NCBI GenBank assembly: GCA_902796265.1
Contig: CADBOG010000017.1
Coordinates: forward strand, 1-32,949
Length of the DNA: 32,949 bases
Reading direction: 5' to 3'
DNA from: an uncultured Bacteroidota bacterium
Lineage (GTDB): Bacteria; Bacteroidota; Bacteroidia; Bacteroidales; P3
Part shown: positions 1 to 8,522 of the stretch, in pieces
How positions within the stretch are numbered: the stretch's first letter is position 1
Layout of the letters: every line of letters starts with the position of its first letter
Position numbers and translations under genes: made by a program
The notes under the pieces: generated by a model
Seen by the model: the letters and a program-made list of their open reading frames with translations, nothing else
The model's database searches: none
Told to the model about the DNA's origin: nothing

Positions 1-60
1 CTACGTCCCTTCATCTCGGCATAGCTCATGCAAGCATGGCTCTGCGCTCGACTTTCGGGA
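1..60. other. unassigned sequence at window edge
   Basis: No gene is supported here. The sequence contains a short inverted repeat, CATGC-aa-GCATG, at about 34-45. It abuts the 5S-like tail where the body of the 5S gene should be. It may be a dispersed repeat or an assembly junction. The open frames across it have no family resemblance. Confidence 0.3.
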
Positions 61-65
61 CTCCT

Positions 66-87
66 GTGGAAAAGTAGGTCGCCGCCA
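66..87 (+). rRNA. 3' end of a 5S rRNA-like sequence (partial)
   Basis: The stretch ending in AGTAGGTCGCCGCC closely matches, from memory, the 3' terminus of Bacteroidales 5S rRNA (GTGGGAGAGTAGGTCGCCGCC), with two differences. It is followed 10 or so bases later by a strong intrinsic terminator, as expected behind an rRNA operon. The rest of a 5S gene, including the conserved middle part, should occupy positions 1-60 but is not there. So this is a truncated copy, or the upstream 60 bases are foreign or misassembled. No covariance model could be run. Confidence 0.5.
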
Positions 88-96
88 TTCTTTTAT

Positions 97-131
97 AGAG
101 AGCATCCCAGAACGGGGTGCTCTTTTTTTTT
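97..131 (+). terminator. intrinsic terminator after the 5S-like tail
   Basis: AGAGCATCCC pairs with GGGGTGCTCT (ten pairs, one G-T) around the 5-base loop AGAAC. A run of about nine T follows directly. This is a classic rho-independent terminator and probably ends an rRNA operon lying to the left. Confidence 0.85.
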
Positions 132-208
132 GCCTTGTCGTGATGGAGGCTCCCTTTTGTCTTGTCCTGAGGAGAGGACTCTTTTGTCTTGTCGTGATTG
201 TGGTATTC
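128..208. repeat. three 27-bp imperfect tandem repeats
   Basis: Units begin at 128, 155 and 182, exactly 27 bp apart. Each starts with TTTTG(T/C)CTTGTC(G/C)TGA and then diverges. A weaker partial copy (TTTTGTC) begins near 212. The array sits between the terminator and galM, so it lies in or near the galM promoter region. The 27-bp period keeps reading frames open on both strands (9-residue repeats), but no coding role is supported. Confidence 0.8.
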
Positions 209-259
209 ATTTTTTGTCACAACAAGGAAATAATTTCATTTCATATTCGTTATTATTAT

Positions 260-1306
260 ATGAATATGAAAAATGTAAAATACAACGGCAAGGATGTTGG
301 ATTGTTTACGTTAAGCAATGGGAATGGCATTATTGTGGAAATCACAAACTTTGGTGCCCGCATTGTGTCACTTTCGGTGCCTGACCGTGAAGGTAGGTGT
401 TGCGATGTCGTTCAAGGTTTTGATAATCTTGAAGATTATTTCCCAGAAAACCATAGTTCGGACTTTGGAGCTGTGATTGGTCGCTATGCCAACCGACTCG
501 CTGGTGGACGTATCACAGTCGACGGAGTCGAGTATCAGTTGCCACAAAACAATGGTCCTAACTGCCTTCATGGTGGTCCTTTGGGGTGGCAATATTCTGT
601 ATATGATGTGGTAGATGCATCTAGACAGCGTTTAGTACTGCAAATGTCTAGCCTTGATGGCGATAACGGTTTCCCTGGCACTGTTCTTGTTAATGTGACT
701 TATACACTGAATGACGATAACTGTCTTCGTATAGATTATCATGCCGTTACTGACCGTGCTACTGTGATAAATATGACCAACCACAGTTATTGGAATTTAA
801 ATGGAGATTTAGGCAGCTCGATTCTTAATCATTTCTTACAGATTGATGCCGATTACTTTACTCCTATTAACGCTGTTTCGATTCCTTTGGGTGAGCATCG
901 GCTGGTGGCTGGTACACCTATGGATTTTAGGATGGCAAAAGCTGTGGGTAGAGATATAGATGCTGACTATGAGCAGTTGCTATTAGGTAGCGGCTATGAC
1001 CATAATTGGGTGCTGAATAAGCCTCGCGGTTTGGAGCATCCTGCAGCAGTTCTGAGGAGTCCGTTAACGGGTCTGACGCTTGAGGTCTATACTGATGCTC
1101 CTGGTGTTCAGGTATATACTGGTAATTTTCTTGACGGTGTTGTTGGCAAAGGTGGTACAAAATATCAACGTCGTAGTGCTATTTGCCTCGAAACTCAGCA
1201 GTACCCCGACTCACCTAACCACAATTGGCCAGAGTCGACAGGCCGCCTGACACCTGACAGACCTTTCCATAGTACAACAATATTTAGGTTTAAATGCAAC
1301 ACTTGA
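260..1306 (+). CDS. galM: galactose mutarotase (aldose 1-epimerase)
   Basis: It interconverts the alpha and beta anomers of D-galactose so that galactokinase can use alpha-galactose, the first step of the Leloir pathway. The protein is about 348 residues, normal for GalM. It shows the substrate-binding stretch IGRYANRLAGGRI, the NCLHGG histidine, the catalytic-histidine motif TNHSYWNLNG, the aspartate in SGYDHNW and the catalytic glutamate in CLETQQYPDSPNH. The frame is open from 140, but the start at 260 (or a second ATG at 266) gives the family's usual N-terminus. The upstream part would translate the tandem repeat. No signal peptide is visible, so it is probably cytoplasmic. galK follows 72 bases later on the same strand, consistent with one transcript. 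No galactose permease separates them, unlike in many Bacteroides. Confidence 0.93.
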   Translation: MNMKNVKYNGKDVGLFTLSNGNGIIVEITNFGARIVSLSVPDREGRCCDVVQGFDNLEDYFPENHSSDFGAVIGRYANRLAGGRITVDGVEYQLPQNNGPNCLHGGPLGWQYSVYDVVDASRQRLVLQMSSLDGDNGFPGTVLVNVTYTLNDDNCLRIDYHAVTDRATVINMTNHSYWNLNGDLGSSILNHFLQIDADYFTPINAVSIPLGEHRLVAGTPMDFRMAKAVGRDIDADYEQLLLGSGYDHNWVLNKPRGLEHPAAVLRSPLTGLTLEVYTDAPGVQVYTGNFLDGVVGKGGTKYQRRSAICLETQQYPDSPNHNWPESTGRLTPDRPFHSTTIFRFKCNT

Positions 1307-1378
1307 GGGTGTTAGTATTATGTTGATATGTTTACTTGTTATTAATAAACTATTGGTTTTCAATATAGATATATTCTT

Positions 1379-2515
1379 ATGATAGACATAGATATTTTAA
1401 AAGAGGAATTTAAGAGGAGATTCGGACGTGATGGCATAGCCTATGTTGCCCCTGGTCGTATCAACTTGATAGGCGAGCATACCGACTACAATGGCGGTTT
1501 TGTGTTTCCTGGTGCTGTTGAACAGTCAATAGCTTTAGTCATAAGTCCTAATGGTAATGACATGGTGAATGCCTACGCTGTTGATTTGCAACTTGCAGCC
1601 TCTTTTTCTGTCAACGACACAGAAGGACCGTCTGATGTTAATATGCGTTATGTATATGGTGTTGTTCGAGAGATAATTGCCTCGGGCATTGCTGTAGAAG
1701 GCTTTGATGTGGTTTATGGTGGCGATGTGCCGTTAGGTGCTGGTATGAGTTCTTCGGCAGCGCTTGAATGTTGTTTTGCGTATGCATTGAATGATTTTTT
1801 CGGAGGAGGACGTCTTGACCGTATGACGTTGGCCAAGATAGGTCAAGCTACTGAACACAAGTATGTAGGTGTTATGTGCGGCATTATGGATCAGTTTGCA
1901 TCTATGCACGGCCGCAAGGGTTCATTGATGCGATTGGATTGTCGCAGTGGAGAATATGAGTACTACCCGTGGCATCCAGATGGTTACCGTCTTGTGCTTG
2001 TTAACAGTTGCGTAAAGCACGAGTTGGTGGGTTCGCCATATAACGACCGTCGTCGCAGCTGCGAGCGTGTGGCCTCAATGGCCGGTGTTGAGACACTTAG
2101 AGACTGTACTTGGGAGCAGCTGGAAGAGTTGCGTCCACGTTTGAGTGACGAGGACTACCGTCGTGCATGCTATGTGCTTGGCGAGAAGGACCGTGTGCTT
2201 GCGGTATGTGATGCTTTGCAAAGAGACGATTATGAGACGGTTGGTAAGCAGATGTATCTGACTCATGAGGGTTTGGCGAAAGACTATGAGGTAAGCTGTG
2301 TGGAGATTGATTTTCTGGTCGATAAGGCACGTCAACTTGGTGTCACGGGCAGCCGCATTATGGGTGGCGGATTTGGCGGATGCACAATCAACCTGATGAA
2401 AGATAGTCTTTACGATAGTTTCTGCTCTGAAGCAAGACAGAGCTATAAGGATCGCTTTGACGTTGAATGCCAGATAATACCCGTTGTTATTGGCGATGGA
2501 GCTAGAAAACTCTGA
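1379..2515 (+). CDS. galK: galactokinase
   Basis: It phosphorylates alpha-D-galactose with ATP to galactose-1-phosphate in the cytoplasm. The 378-residue length is typical. The galactokinase signature (PGRINLIGEHTDYNGG, residues 25-40), the GHMP ATP-binding motif PLGAGMSSSAALE (118-130), the catalytic aspartate in CGIMDQF (Asp171) and the third GHMP motif GSRIMGGGFGGC near residue 325 are all present, so the enzyme looks intact. The ATG at 1379 gives a complete N-terminus. It follows galM at short distance. No galT or galE is nearby, so the rest of the pathway must be encoded elsewhere. Confidence 0.96.
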   Translation: MIDIDILKEEFKRRFGRDGIAYVAPGRINLIGEHTDYNGGFVFPGAVEQSIALVISPNGNDMVNAYAVDLQLAASFSVNDTEGPSDVNMRYVYGVVREIIASGIAVEGFDVVYGGDVPLGAGMSSSAALECCFAYALNDFFGGGRLDRMTLAKIGQATEHKYVGVMCGIMDQFASMHGRKGSLMRLDCRSGEYEYYPWHPDGYRLVLVNSCVKHELVGSPYNDRRRSCERVASMAGVETLRDCTWEQLEELRPRLSDEDYRRACYVLGEKDRVLAVCDALQRDDYETVGKQMYLTHEGLAKDYEVSCVEIDFLVDKARQLGVTGSRIMGGGFGGCTINLMKDSLYDSFCSEARQSYKDRFDVECQIIPVVIGDGARKL

Positions 2516-2577
2516 TGCATATATGTGAGAGCTCGCTCATTTGCCGCAAACCAATGGAGTATAAAAGGCAGGACCTT

Positions 2578-2603
2578 ACCGATTTGGGTTAAATAAAATC
2601 GGT
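2578..2603 (+). other. small hairpin between galK and the flotillin gene
   Basis: ACCGATTT pairs perfectly with AAATCGGT around a 10-base loop. No T-run follows. It could be a weak terminator for galM-galK or a regulatory dyad. The rest of the gap (2516-2661) is A/T rich with no recognised promoter box. Confidence 0.35.
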
Positions 2604-2661
2604 TACACAATAATAATGTTATTTAAACGTTTTATCAAAAATTATAAAATATAAAAAAGCC

Positions 2662-4161
2662 ATGTCAACACCTGTATTAACTACTCTTATTATTGCCGGC
2701 ATAGTGCTGGTAGTTATCATTATCTCTTATATTAAGGCACCTCCTTCGGTGGCTTATATCGTTTCAGGTTTAAATCGTAAGCCTCGTATCTATATCGGTA
2801 AAGGAGGTTTGCGTGTTCCTGTCCTCGAACGTCTCGACAAGGTTTTCCTTGGACAGGTTACAGCCGATATCAAGACGAGCCGCAGCGTCCCTACCAATGA
2901 TTTTATCAATGTCAACGTTGATGCTGTAGCCAAAATTCAGGTTATCCCCGACATTGATGGTGTCCGTCTTGCCGCTAAGAACTTTCTGAATATGAACGGA
3001 CTTGACATCTCCAAGCAGGTTCAGGACTCACTCGAGGGTAATATGCGTGAAGTCATAGGTTCGCTCTCCCTTCGCGACATCAACATCAATCGCGACAAGT
3101 TCTCTGACGAGATTATGAACAAGGCTCAGAAGGATATGGAGGCCTTGGGTCTGCGTATCATTTCTTGTAATATCCAGAATGTTACAGACGAGAAGAATCT
3201 CATTGAAGACCTTGGTGCAGACAACACCTGGACTATTCGCAAGCAGGCTAAGATAAATAAGGCCAATGCTGAGCGTGATATCGCCATGGCCGAGGCTCAA
3301 GCACAGAAAGAAGCTAACGATGCCCAAGTCGATTCACAAACCCAGATTGCTATTCGCCAAAACGAACTCTCCGTCAAACGCAGCGAACTAACAATCATAG
3401 AACAGACCAAGAAGGCGGATGCAGATGCTGCATACGAGATCCAACGTCAGGAACAGCAGAAGACTATCAATACCAAGACGGTGGATGCCCAAATTGAGCA
3501 GACTAAACGCGAGCAGGTGCTTACCGCTGAGCGCGTGAAGATACGTGAAAATGAGCTCCAAGCAGAGGTTATGAAACGCTCAGATGCCGACAAGTACCAA
3601 GTGGAGCTTAAGGCTGCTGCAGACCTAGAGCAAAGCAAACGCGAGGCTGAGGCTCAAGCTTATCGTGCCGAGCAGGAAGCCCGTGCCCAAATAGCATTGG
3701 CTGAGGCAAAGAAGCAGGCCATGGTTCTAGAAGCTGAAGGTATCAAGGCAAATGGTGAAGCCGAAGCATACAAAATCCAGAAGGCTGGTGAGGCTGAGGC
3801 TATTGCAATAGAGAAGAAAGGTCTTGCAGAGGCTGAGGCTATGCAGAAGAAGGCAGATGCTTATGAACGTTATGGTCAGGCAGCTATTCTCGACATGATG
3901 GTCAAGATTATTCCTGAGGTTGCTCAGCATGTAAGCGAACCGATTTCGGCTATCAAGAATATGAATGTCTATGGTACTTCGGGTGCTGATGCTGCCGGCA
4001 TTTCGGGTGCAGTTCCCGCTGTCATCAAGCAGAGCTTCGATGTTATCGAGAGTGCAACAGGCGTCAATATGACCGATATTGTGCGTGCAAATACTATCGA
4101 GGCTAAGGTGACTCGTAATGTCAACCTCGATTCAGACAGTCAAGTTAAAGTTGATAAATAA
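2662..4161 (+). CDS. floT: flotillin-like SPFH-domain membrane protein
   Basis: Flotillins scaffold ordered membrane microdomains. This 499-residue protein has an N-terminal membrane segment (about residues 6-23), then an SPFH/band-7 domain (roughly 28-200, beginning PPSVAYIVSG). A long Ala/Glu/Lys-rich coiled coil (about 200-420) follows, with the repeated EAEA/GEAEA pattern typical of flotillins. It ends in a C-terminal tail that contains MVKIIPEVAQ and Gly/Ala-rich residues. Length and order match the YuaG/FloT type rather than the shorter FloA type. It appears to be a single-gene unit: a hairpin precedes it and a strong dyad follows. No NfeD-like partner gene is adjacent. The symbol is given by family resemblance only. 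Confidence 0.88.
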   Translation: MSTPVLTTLIIAGIVLVVIIISYIKAPPSVAYIVSGLNRKPRIYIGKGGLRVPVLERLDKVFLGQVTADIKTSRSVPTNDFINVNVDAVAKIQVIPDIDGVRLAAKNFLNMNGLDISKQVQDSLEGNMREVIGSLSLRDININRDKFSDEIMNKAQKDMEALGLRIISCNIQNVTDEKNLIEDLGADNTWTIRKQAKINKANAERDIAMAEAQAQKEANDAQVDSQTQIAIRQNELSVKRSELTIIEQTKKADADAAYEIQRQEQQKTINTKTVDAQIEQTKREQVLTAERVKIRENELQAEVMKRSDADKYQVELKAAADLEQSKREAEAQAYRAEQEARAQIALAEAKKQAMVLEAEGIKANGEAEAYKIQKAGEAEAIAIEKKGLAEAEAMQKKADAYERYGQAAILDMMVKIIPEVAQHVSEPISAIKNMNVYGTSGADAAGISGAVPAVIKQSFDVIESATGVNMTDIVRANTIEAKVTRNVNLDSDSQVKVDK

Positions 4162-4181
4162 CTGATTGATATTGACAAGCA

Positions 4182-4214
4182 AGAGTGCCGCGAATGAACA
4201 ATTCGCGGCACTCT
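4182..4214 (+). terminator. long perfect stem-loop after the flotillin gene
   Basis: A 14-bp perfect, GC-containing stem (AGAGTGCCGCGAAT with ATTCGCGGCACTCT) encloses a 5-base loop, 20 bases after the flotillin stop codon. There is no clear T-run afterwards, so termination efficiency is uncertain. Its position and strength nevertheless suggest a transcript end or 3' stabiliser. Confidence 0.7.
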
Positions 4215-4276
4215 CTATCATCCGATTGTAATAGGTTTATAGGTGCTGAGGTCGCCTTATGCTTTAATTGTCGCTA

Positions 4277-4924
4277 ATGAATTTTTTCCGTAGACTTTTT
4301 GGGAGAAGTCCCCAATCCACAGAACAACAAGAAGAAGAGAATCCTCAAATGAAATACCTTATAGTAGGACTTGGAAACATTGGTGCTGAGTATGAAGGCA
4401 CACGCCACAACTGCGGTTTTATGGTGGTTGACCGACTGTTGAAGGCTCTTTCTGCCGAGAAGGGGGAGAAGCCTACCTTTGTACTTGAACGCCATGCCTA
4501 TCGAGCCGAAATAAAGTTCAAAGGTCGTACACTAATCCTTATTCGACCAACTACTTATATGAATCTATCTGGTAAGGCTGTCCAGTTTTGGATGCAAAAG
4601 GAGAAGATTCCCGTGGAGAACATACTTGTGGTGGTCGATGATATAGCCCTTCCTGTCGGAAAAATACGAATGAAGAAGCAGGGTTCAAATGGAGGTCATA
4701 ATGGTCTTAAAAACATTGAAGAGTTGATACATACGGTAAACTATTGTCGCCTTCGTATTGGAGTGGGCAGTAATTTCGGACAAGGGCATCAGATTGATTA
4801 TGTCCTAAGTCGTTTTACGGATGAGGAACTTACGCTTCTTGACCCGGCTCTTGACCATGCAGTAGAAGCAGTAAAAACATTTGCAACTCTCGGTCCAGAC
4901 CGAGCTATGAATATGTATAATTAA
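4277..4924 (+). CDS. pth: peptidyl-tRNA hydrolase
   Basis: It cleaves peptidyl-tRNAs released from stalled ribosomes so that the tRNA can be reused. Counting from the internal ATG at 4349, the protein is 191 residues, the usual size. Asn10 and His20 (in GLGNIGAEYEGTRHN) fall at the same positions as the E. coli catalytic residues, with the active-site aspartate in VVVDDIALP (97-98) and the GSNGGHNGLKNI loop (112-123). The frame extends upstream to an ATG at 4277 (and a TTG at 4268), adding a basic segment (FFRRLFGRSP) and then a Gln/Glu-rich stretch. Either start is possible. 4277 is given because it is the first ATG, but 4349 fits the family better. coaX follows 52 bases later. Confidence 0.93.
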   Translation: MNFFRRLFGRSPQSTEQQEEENPQMKYLIVGLGNIGAEYEGTRHNCGFMVVDRLLKALSAEKGEKPTFVLERHAYRAEIKFKGRTLILIRPTTYMNLSGKAVQFWMQKEKIPVENILVVVDDIALPVGKIRMKKQGSNGGHNGLKNIEELIHTVNYCRLRIGVGSNFGQGHQIDYVLSRFTDEELTLLDPALDHAVEAVKTFATLGPDRAMNMYN

Positions 4925-4976
4925 CGATAATAGAATTCTACTTTTCAATTACTGTCGTAACCATTGTATAGTGCTC

Positions 4977-5708
4977 ATGAACAACCTTATACTTGACATA
5001 GGCAATACACGCTCAAAGATTGCTGTCGTTTCAGATGGCGAGGTTGTTTACACTCAAGCTTGCCAAAGGCTTAAACCAGATGAATTAATTTCGGCATGTG
5101 GTCGCTTTTCTGTTTCTGCAGCGATAGCTTCTGTCGTCGGTTCAATGCCTGATTTTGATAAACTTATCCCATCGGAGATAAAAAACAATTTTCATCTACT
5201 CTCTTATCGTTCACGTCTTCCTATCACTATTGATTATGACACTCCCGAAACACTAGGTATGGATCGTGTGGCAGCCGCAGTAGGTGCTCGGGTCCTCTCT
5301 AGTTCTAAAGATCCTTTGCTTGTTGTTGATGCTGGAAGTTGCATCACAATCGACCTCCTTGACCAAAATGATGTTTATCGCGGTGGAGCTATTGCTCCAG
5401 GCTTAAGGATGCGTTTCCGTGCTCTCCATGAATTTACTGCTGCACTTCCTCTTGTTGATAGTGATGAGCAGTATACTTCACTTGCGGGTCGCAATACAAA
5501 CGACTCTATTCTCTCAGGTGTGCAAGAAGCCGCTGTGCTTGAAATTCAAGGTTTTGCGGAAAGATATAGAGCTGCTATGCCTGCTCTTAAACTTTTTTTA
5601 ACAGGTGGAGATGCAGATTTTTTTGCAAAACGATTATTTTTTCCGAAATTTGCAAATTCAAACTTATTATATATTGGTTTGGATAAAATTCTGAGAATGA
5701 ACATATAG
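4977..5708 (+). CDS. coaX: type III pantothenate kinase
   Basis: It catalyses the first step of coenzyme A synthesis, phosphorylating pantothenate with ATP. The 243-residue protein shows the N-terminal phosphate-binding LDIGNTRSK (Asp7), the substrate-binding GMDRVAAAVGA (from residue 94), the DAGSCITID motif (118-126, usually DAGTAITID) and GGAIAPGL (about 136-143), all in type III order. A GTG lies two codons upstream, but the ATG at 4977 places the LDIGNT motif where the family has it. It is followed at 51 bases by an outer-membrane barrel gene. The coaX, barrel, TPR, lptC order matches what I recall from other Bacteroidales. Confidence 0.95.
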   Translation: MNNLILDIGNTRSKIAVVSDGEVVYTQACQRLKPDELISACGRFSVSAAIASVVGSMPDFDKLIPSEIKNNFHLLSYRSRLPITIDYDTPETLGMDRVAAAVGARVLSSSKDPLLVVDAGSCITIDLLDQNDVYRGGAIAPGLRMRFRALHEFTAALPLVDSDEQYTSLAGRNTNDSILSGVQEAAVLEIQGFAERYRAAMPALKLFLTGGDADFFAKRLFFPKFANSNLLYIGLDKILRMNI

Positions 5709-5759
5709 TATCAATTATTACACTCATATTACTCGTTCTTTTCAATATCATTTTTTAAT

Positions 5760-7103
5760 ATGAATCATTATAAAAGGCTGTTTCTCTTGCTTTCTCTCCT
5801 CTTCACCACAACGGTGTGGTCGCAGAATGGCATCAATTCCCCATTCTCGCAGTATGGTGTTGGCTTCAGCAACATGCCTTATAACTTTCCTGTTATCTCT
5901 GTTATGGGTGGTGTCGCCTATACAAAGTCGGCATCGAATATGATAAATCCTTTCAATCCTGCTTCTTATGCATCTGTGAAGATGGAATCTTTTGTTTTCG
6001 ATATGGGTTTATCATTTGATATGGCTACACTGCGCGACAAGGAACAGAAAAGTTTTGATGCAGACGGTAATGTGGGTTATCTTTCCATTGCTTTCCCTTT
6101 AACGAAATGGTGGAAGACTGCTCTTGGCGTTATGCCTATGTCGGATGTTAACTATCGTACTGTCAACACTTCAGCAATAAACCCTGGCGGTGAGGTAAGT
6201 ACTATATATGAGGGCGTTGGAGGTGTAAGCCAGTTCTTCTGGGGACATGGTTTCAATATTATGGGTGGCAATGATGATTCAAAACCTCAGCTACGTGCTG
6301 GTTTTAACCTCAACCTTCTATATGGATGTGACACTAGTGTCGTCACCTTCGACTTCGCAAAGAACGATACTACATATTTTATGGATTCACGTCGTCAGAA
6401 AAACAGTTCAATAAGTGGCCTGACTTTTGATTTGGGTCTCCAATACGAACAGCCTGTTTCTGACGATTATCGTTTCTGTTTGGGATTGAATATCAAGCCT
6501 GGACGCAAAATCAATATCCGTGAGAGTGCGTTGGTATATACGTTTGTATCAAATGCCGCTGTCGAGTTTATGCGTGATACTATATACCCAACTGATGGAA
6601 ATACTGAGTTCAACAGCACTCTACAACAGGCTTTTACTACAGGTATAGGACTCTCTTTCCAACGCAACAATATGTGGCTCATAGCCCTTGACGCTACTAT
6701 TGCACCATGGAGTGGTTTCAAATACGAATCGGGCTTAAGTCATCCAATTTTTGGTACTTCGGCACTGCGTTATTCCAATAATCAGCGTTATGCTCTTGGA
6801 TTCCAATTGTTGGGTAATCCTAATGCTTCGAGTTATCTTCGTCGAATAACTTTTTCGGCAGGAGCACATTACGAAAGTGGACGCTTGAGCCTACAGCTCA
6901 CCGATGGTCGTGATTACAGCCTTAATGAATGGGGTGTCGGACTTGGAGCGTCACTTCCTATGCGCAAAGGCCGTTCGGTGCTAAATATCTCCGCAAGCTA
7001 CTCATCTTTCGGCACTACTGATCTTCTCCGTAGAGATGTCTTCTCTATCGGCATTTCTGTTGGAAGTTGCGAGAGTTGGTTTGTGAAACGTAAATTCAAC
7101 TAA
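5760..7103 (+). CDS. outer-membrane beta-barrel protein (FadL/OMPP1-like, tentative)
   Basis: An N-terminal signal peptide (LFLLLSLLFTTTVWS, cut near residue 21) is followed by NSPFSQYGVG and about 400 residues rich in alternating hydrophobic and aromatic segments (such as FDLGLQY, LALDATI and RYALGFQLLG), ending close to an aromatic/asparagine terminus. This is the pattern of a transmembrane beta-barrel. The family resembles the FadL/OMPP1 or PorV-type proteins common in Bacteroidales, but the exact family could not be settled. It lies between coaX and a TPR gene in one direction, upstream of lptC, which suggests an envelope role. The substrate is unknown. Confidence 0.75.
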   Translation: MNHYKRLFLLLSLLFTTTVWSQNGINSPFSQYGVGFSNMPYNFPVISVMGGVAYTKSASNMINPFNPASYASVKMESFVFDMGLSFDMATLRDKEQKSFDADGNVGYLSIAFPLTKWWKTALGVMPMSDVNYRTVNTSAINPGGEVSTIYEGVGGVSQFFWGHGFNIMGGNDDSKPQLRAGFNLNLLYGCDTSVVTFDFAKNDTTYFMDSRRQKNSSISGLTFDLGLQYEQPVSDDYRFCLGLNIKPGRKINIRESALVYTFVSNAAVEFMRDTIYPTDGNTEFNSTLQQAFTTGIGLSFQRNNMWLIALDATIAPWSGFKYESGLSHPIFGTSALRYSNNQRYALGFQLLGNPNASSYLRRITFSAGAHYESGRLSLQLTDGRDYSLNEWGVGLGASLPMRKGRSVLNISASYSSFGTTDLLRRDVFSIGISVGSCESWFVKRKFN

Positions 7104-7207
7104 TTCTTAATATTTCTTAAACGTACAATATCAATCTACATAACATTACTAACTAAAAACAAGAAATAAAAACAAATTACCAATAAAACCTTTATAATCT
7201 TTCAGCG

Positions 7208-8518
7208 ATGAAAACCAACAAGATTCTTTCACTAGCCATTTTGATGGCAATTGCTATTGCTCCGGCAGCTGCTCAGTTCAAGAACGAACAAGACAGCATT
7301 TGCAAGACCAACCGCTTTCTGTATGGCGAGGCCTATAAAAACAAGCAGTATGAGGAGGCTTATGAGCCTTGGAAAATTGCTCTTCAGACTTGTCCCTCAA
7401 GCTCTAAAAACTTATACATCCAGGGAGCTGTAATCCTCAAACAGCTCTTTAATATCAACAAGGATGCAGAAAAACGCCTTGCTCTTGTCAATGAGCTTAT
7501 GAACCTTTATGACATGCGTATCCAGTACTATGGCGAAGCTGCAGAAGTCACTGCTCGCAAGGCCTATGACCTTCAGGTTCTTCGTGGCGATGCCGCCATC
7601 AAAGAGTACTATGAACTCTATGCAGAAGCTATGCGTCTTGATGCCTCTAAGTTGGATGTGGCCTTCATAGAGCGCTACTTCGAGGCAACGGTACGTTATG
7701 TCACTAAAGGCGGTGCTGACACAACGCTTATTATTGACAACTACGATATTGCCAGCGATGCTTTAGACGCCATTGTCGCTGCCACGACAGACAGCGCTAA
7801 GAAGGCAGAAGTCTATGGTGTTATCGCCAATATAGAGAATCGTTTCTCACCCTTTGCTTCATGTGACCAGTTGGTAAGTATCTATACCAAGAAGTTCAAC
7901 GCAAATCCTGAGGATCTCACTCTCCTTAAGAAGATTACCACAATTCTCCGCAAGAAGAAATGTATGAACACTGACCTCTTCTTCGCTGCTACCGAGAAAC
8001 TACATAAATTGGAGCCCTCGCCATCAACGGCTTACCTCATGGCTCAGATGAACTATCAGCGCAAACATTTTTCCGAGGCTGCCAGCTATGTCACCGAGGC
8101 TCTTAAGGGCGCAGAGGAGAAAGATAAATACAATATGTATATCCTCCAGGGTCTCTGCTATACTGAAGCAAATAGCTATAGTGCAGCACGTGCTGCCTAC
8201 AACAAGGCTGCAGACCTTGAGCCTTCGAAAGGTGAACCCTACCGTCTCATCGCCCAACTCTATGTTGAAGGACGCCGTAGCATCGATGACGGTATGAATG
8301 GTGCCTCCGCTTATTGGGCAGCTGTCGATATAGCTCGCAAATCCATGACAATTGACAACTCTCCTGAAAATGTAGAAGCTGCACAGCGCCTCATTAGCAG
8401 CTACTCTGCAGGTTTCCCAAAACAGGATAAGGCTTTCGACCTCGACCTCATCGACGGCAACTCCTTTACAGTTCCTGGTTGGATTGGTGTAAGCACCACA
8501 GTCCGCACGAGAAAATAG
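7208..8518 (+). CDS. periplasmic TPR-repeat protein
   Basis: The 436-residue protein starts with a signal peptide (ILSLAILMAIAIAPAAAQ, cut near residue 22). Helical repeats follow, with TPR-like spacing: KNKQYEEAYEPWKIALQTCP near residues 38-57, and later blocks containing QRKHFSEAASYVTEALKG and ANSYSAARAAYNKAADLEP. TPR proteins act as scaffolds. No catalytic motif is seen. It is probably periplasmic or attached at the outer membrane. The A-rich 104-base leader lacks a Shine-Dalgarno sequence, which is normal for the phylum. lptC follows after 4 bases, so the two are probably co-translated. Confidence 0.83.
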   Translation: MKTNKILSLAILMAIAIAPAAAQFKNEQDSICKTNRFLYGEAYKNKQYEEAYEPWKIALQTCPSSSKNLYIQGAVILKQLFNINKDAEKRLALVNELMNLYDMRIQYYGEAAEVTARKAYDLQVLRGDAAIKEYYELYAEAMRLDASKLDVAFIERYFEATVRYVTKGGADTTLIIDNYDIASDALDAIVAATTDSAKKAEVYGVIANIENRFSPFASCDQLVSIYTKKFNANPEDLTLLKKITTILRKKKCMNTDLFFAATEKLHKLEPSPSTAYLMAQMNYQRKHFSEAASYVTEALKGAEEKDKYNMYILQGLCYTEANSYSAARAAYNKAADLEPSKGEPYRLIAQLYVEGRRSIDDGMNGASAYWAAVDIARKSMTIDNSPENVEAAQRLISSYSAGFPKQDKAFDLDLIDGNSFTVPGWIGVSTTVRTRK

Positions 8519-8522
8519 TTTA

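Noticed and set aside
1..220. Minus-strand repeat-containing reading frames
   Set aside because: Open only because the 27-bp repeat is a multiple of three; no start context, no family and they run through a terminator and the 5S-like tail.
140..259. N-terminal extension of galM from 140
   Set aside because: It translates the tandem repeat and has no family match; the ATG at 260 restores the normal GalM N-terminus.
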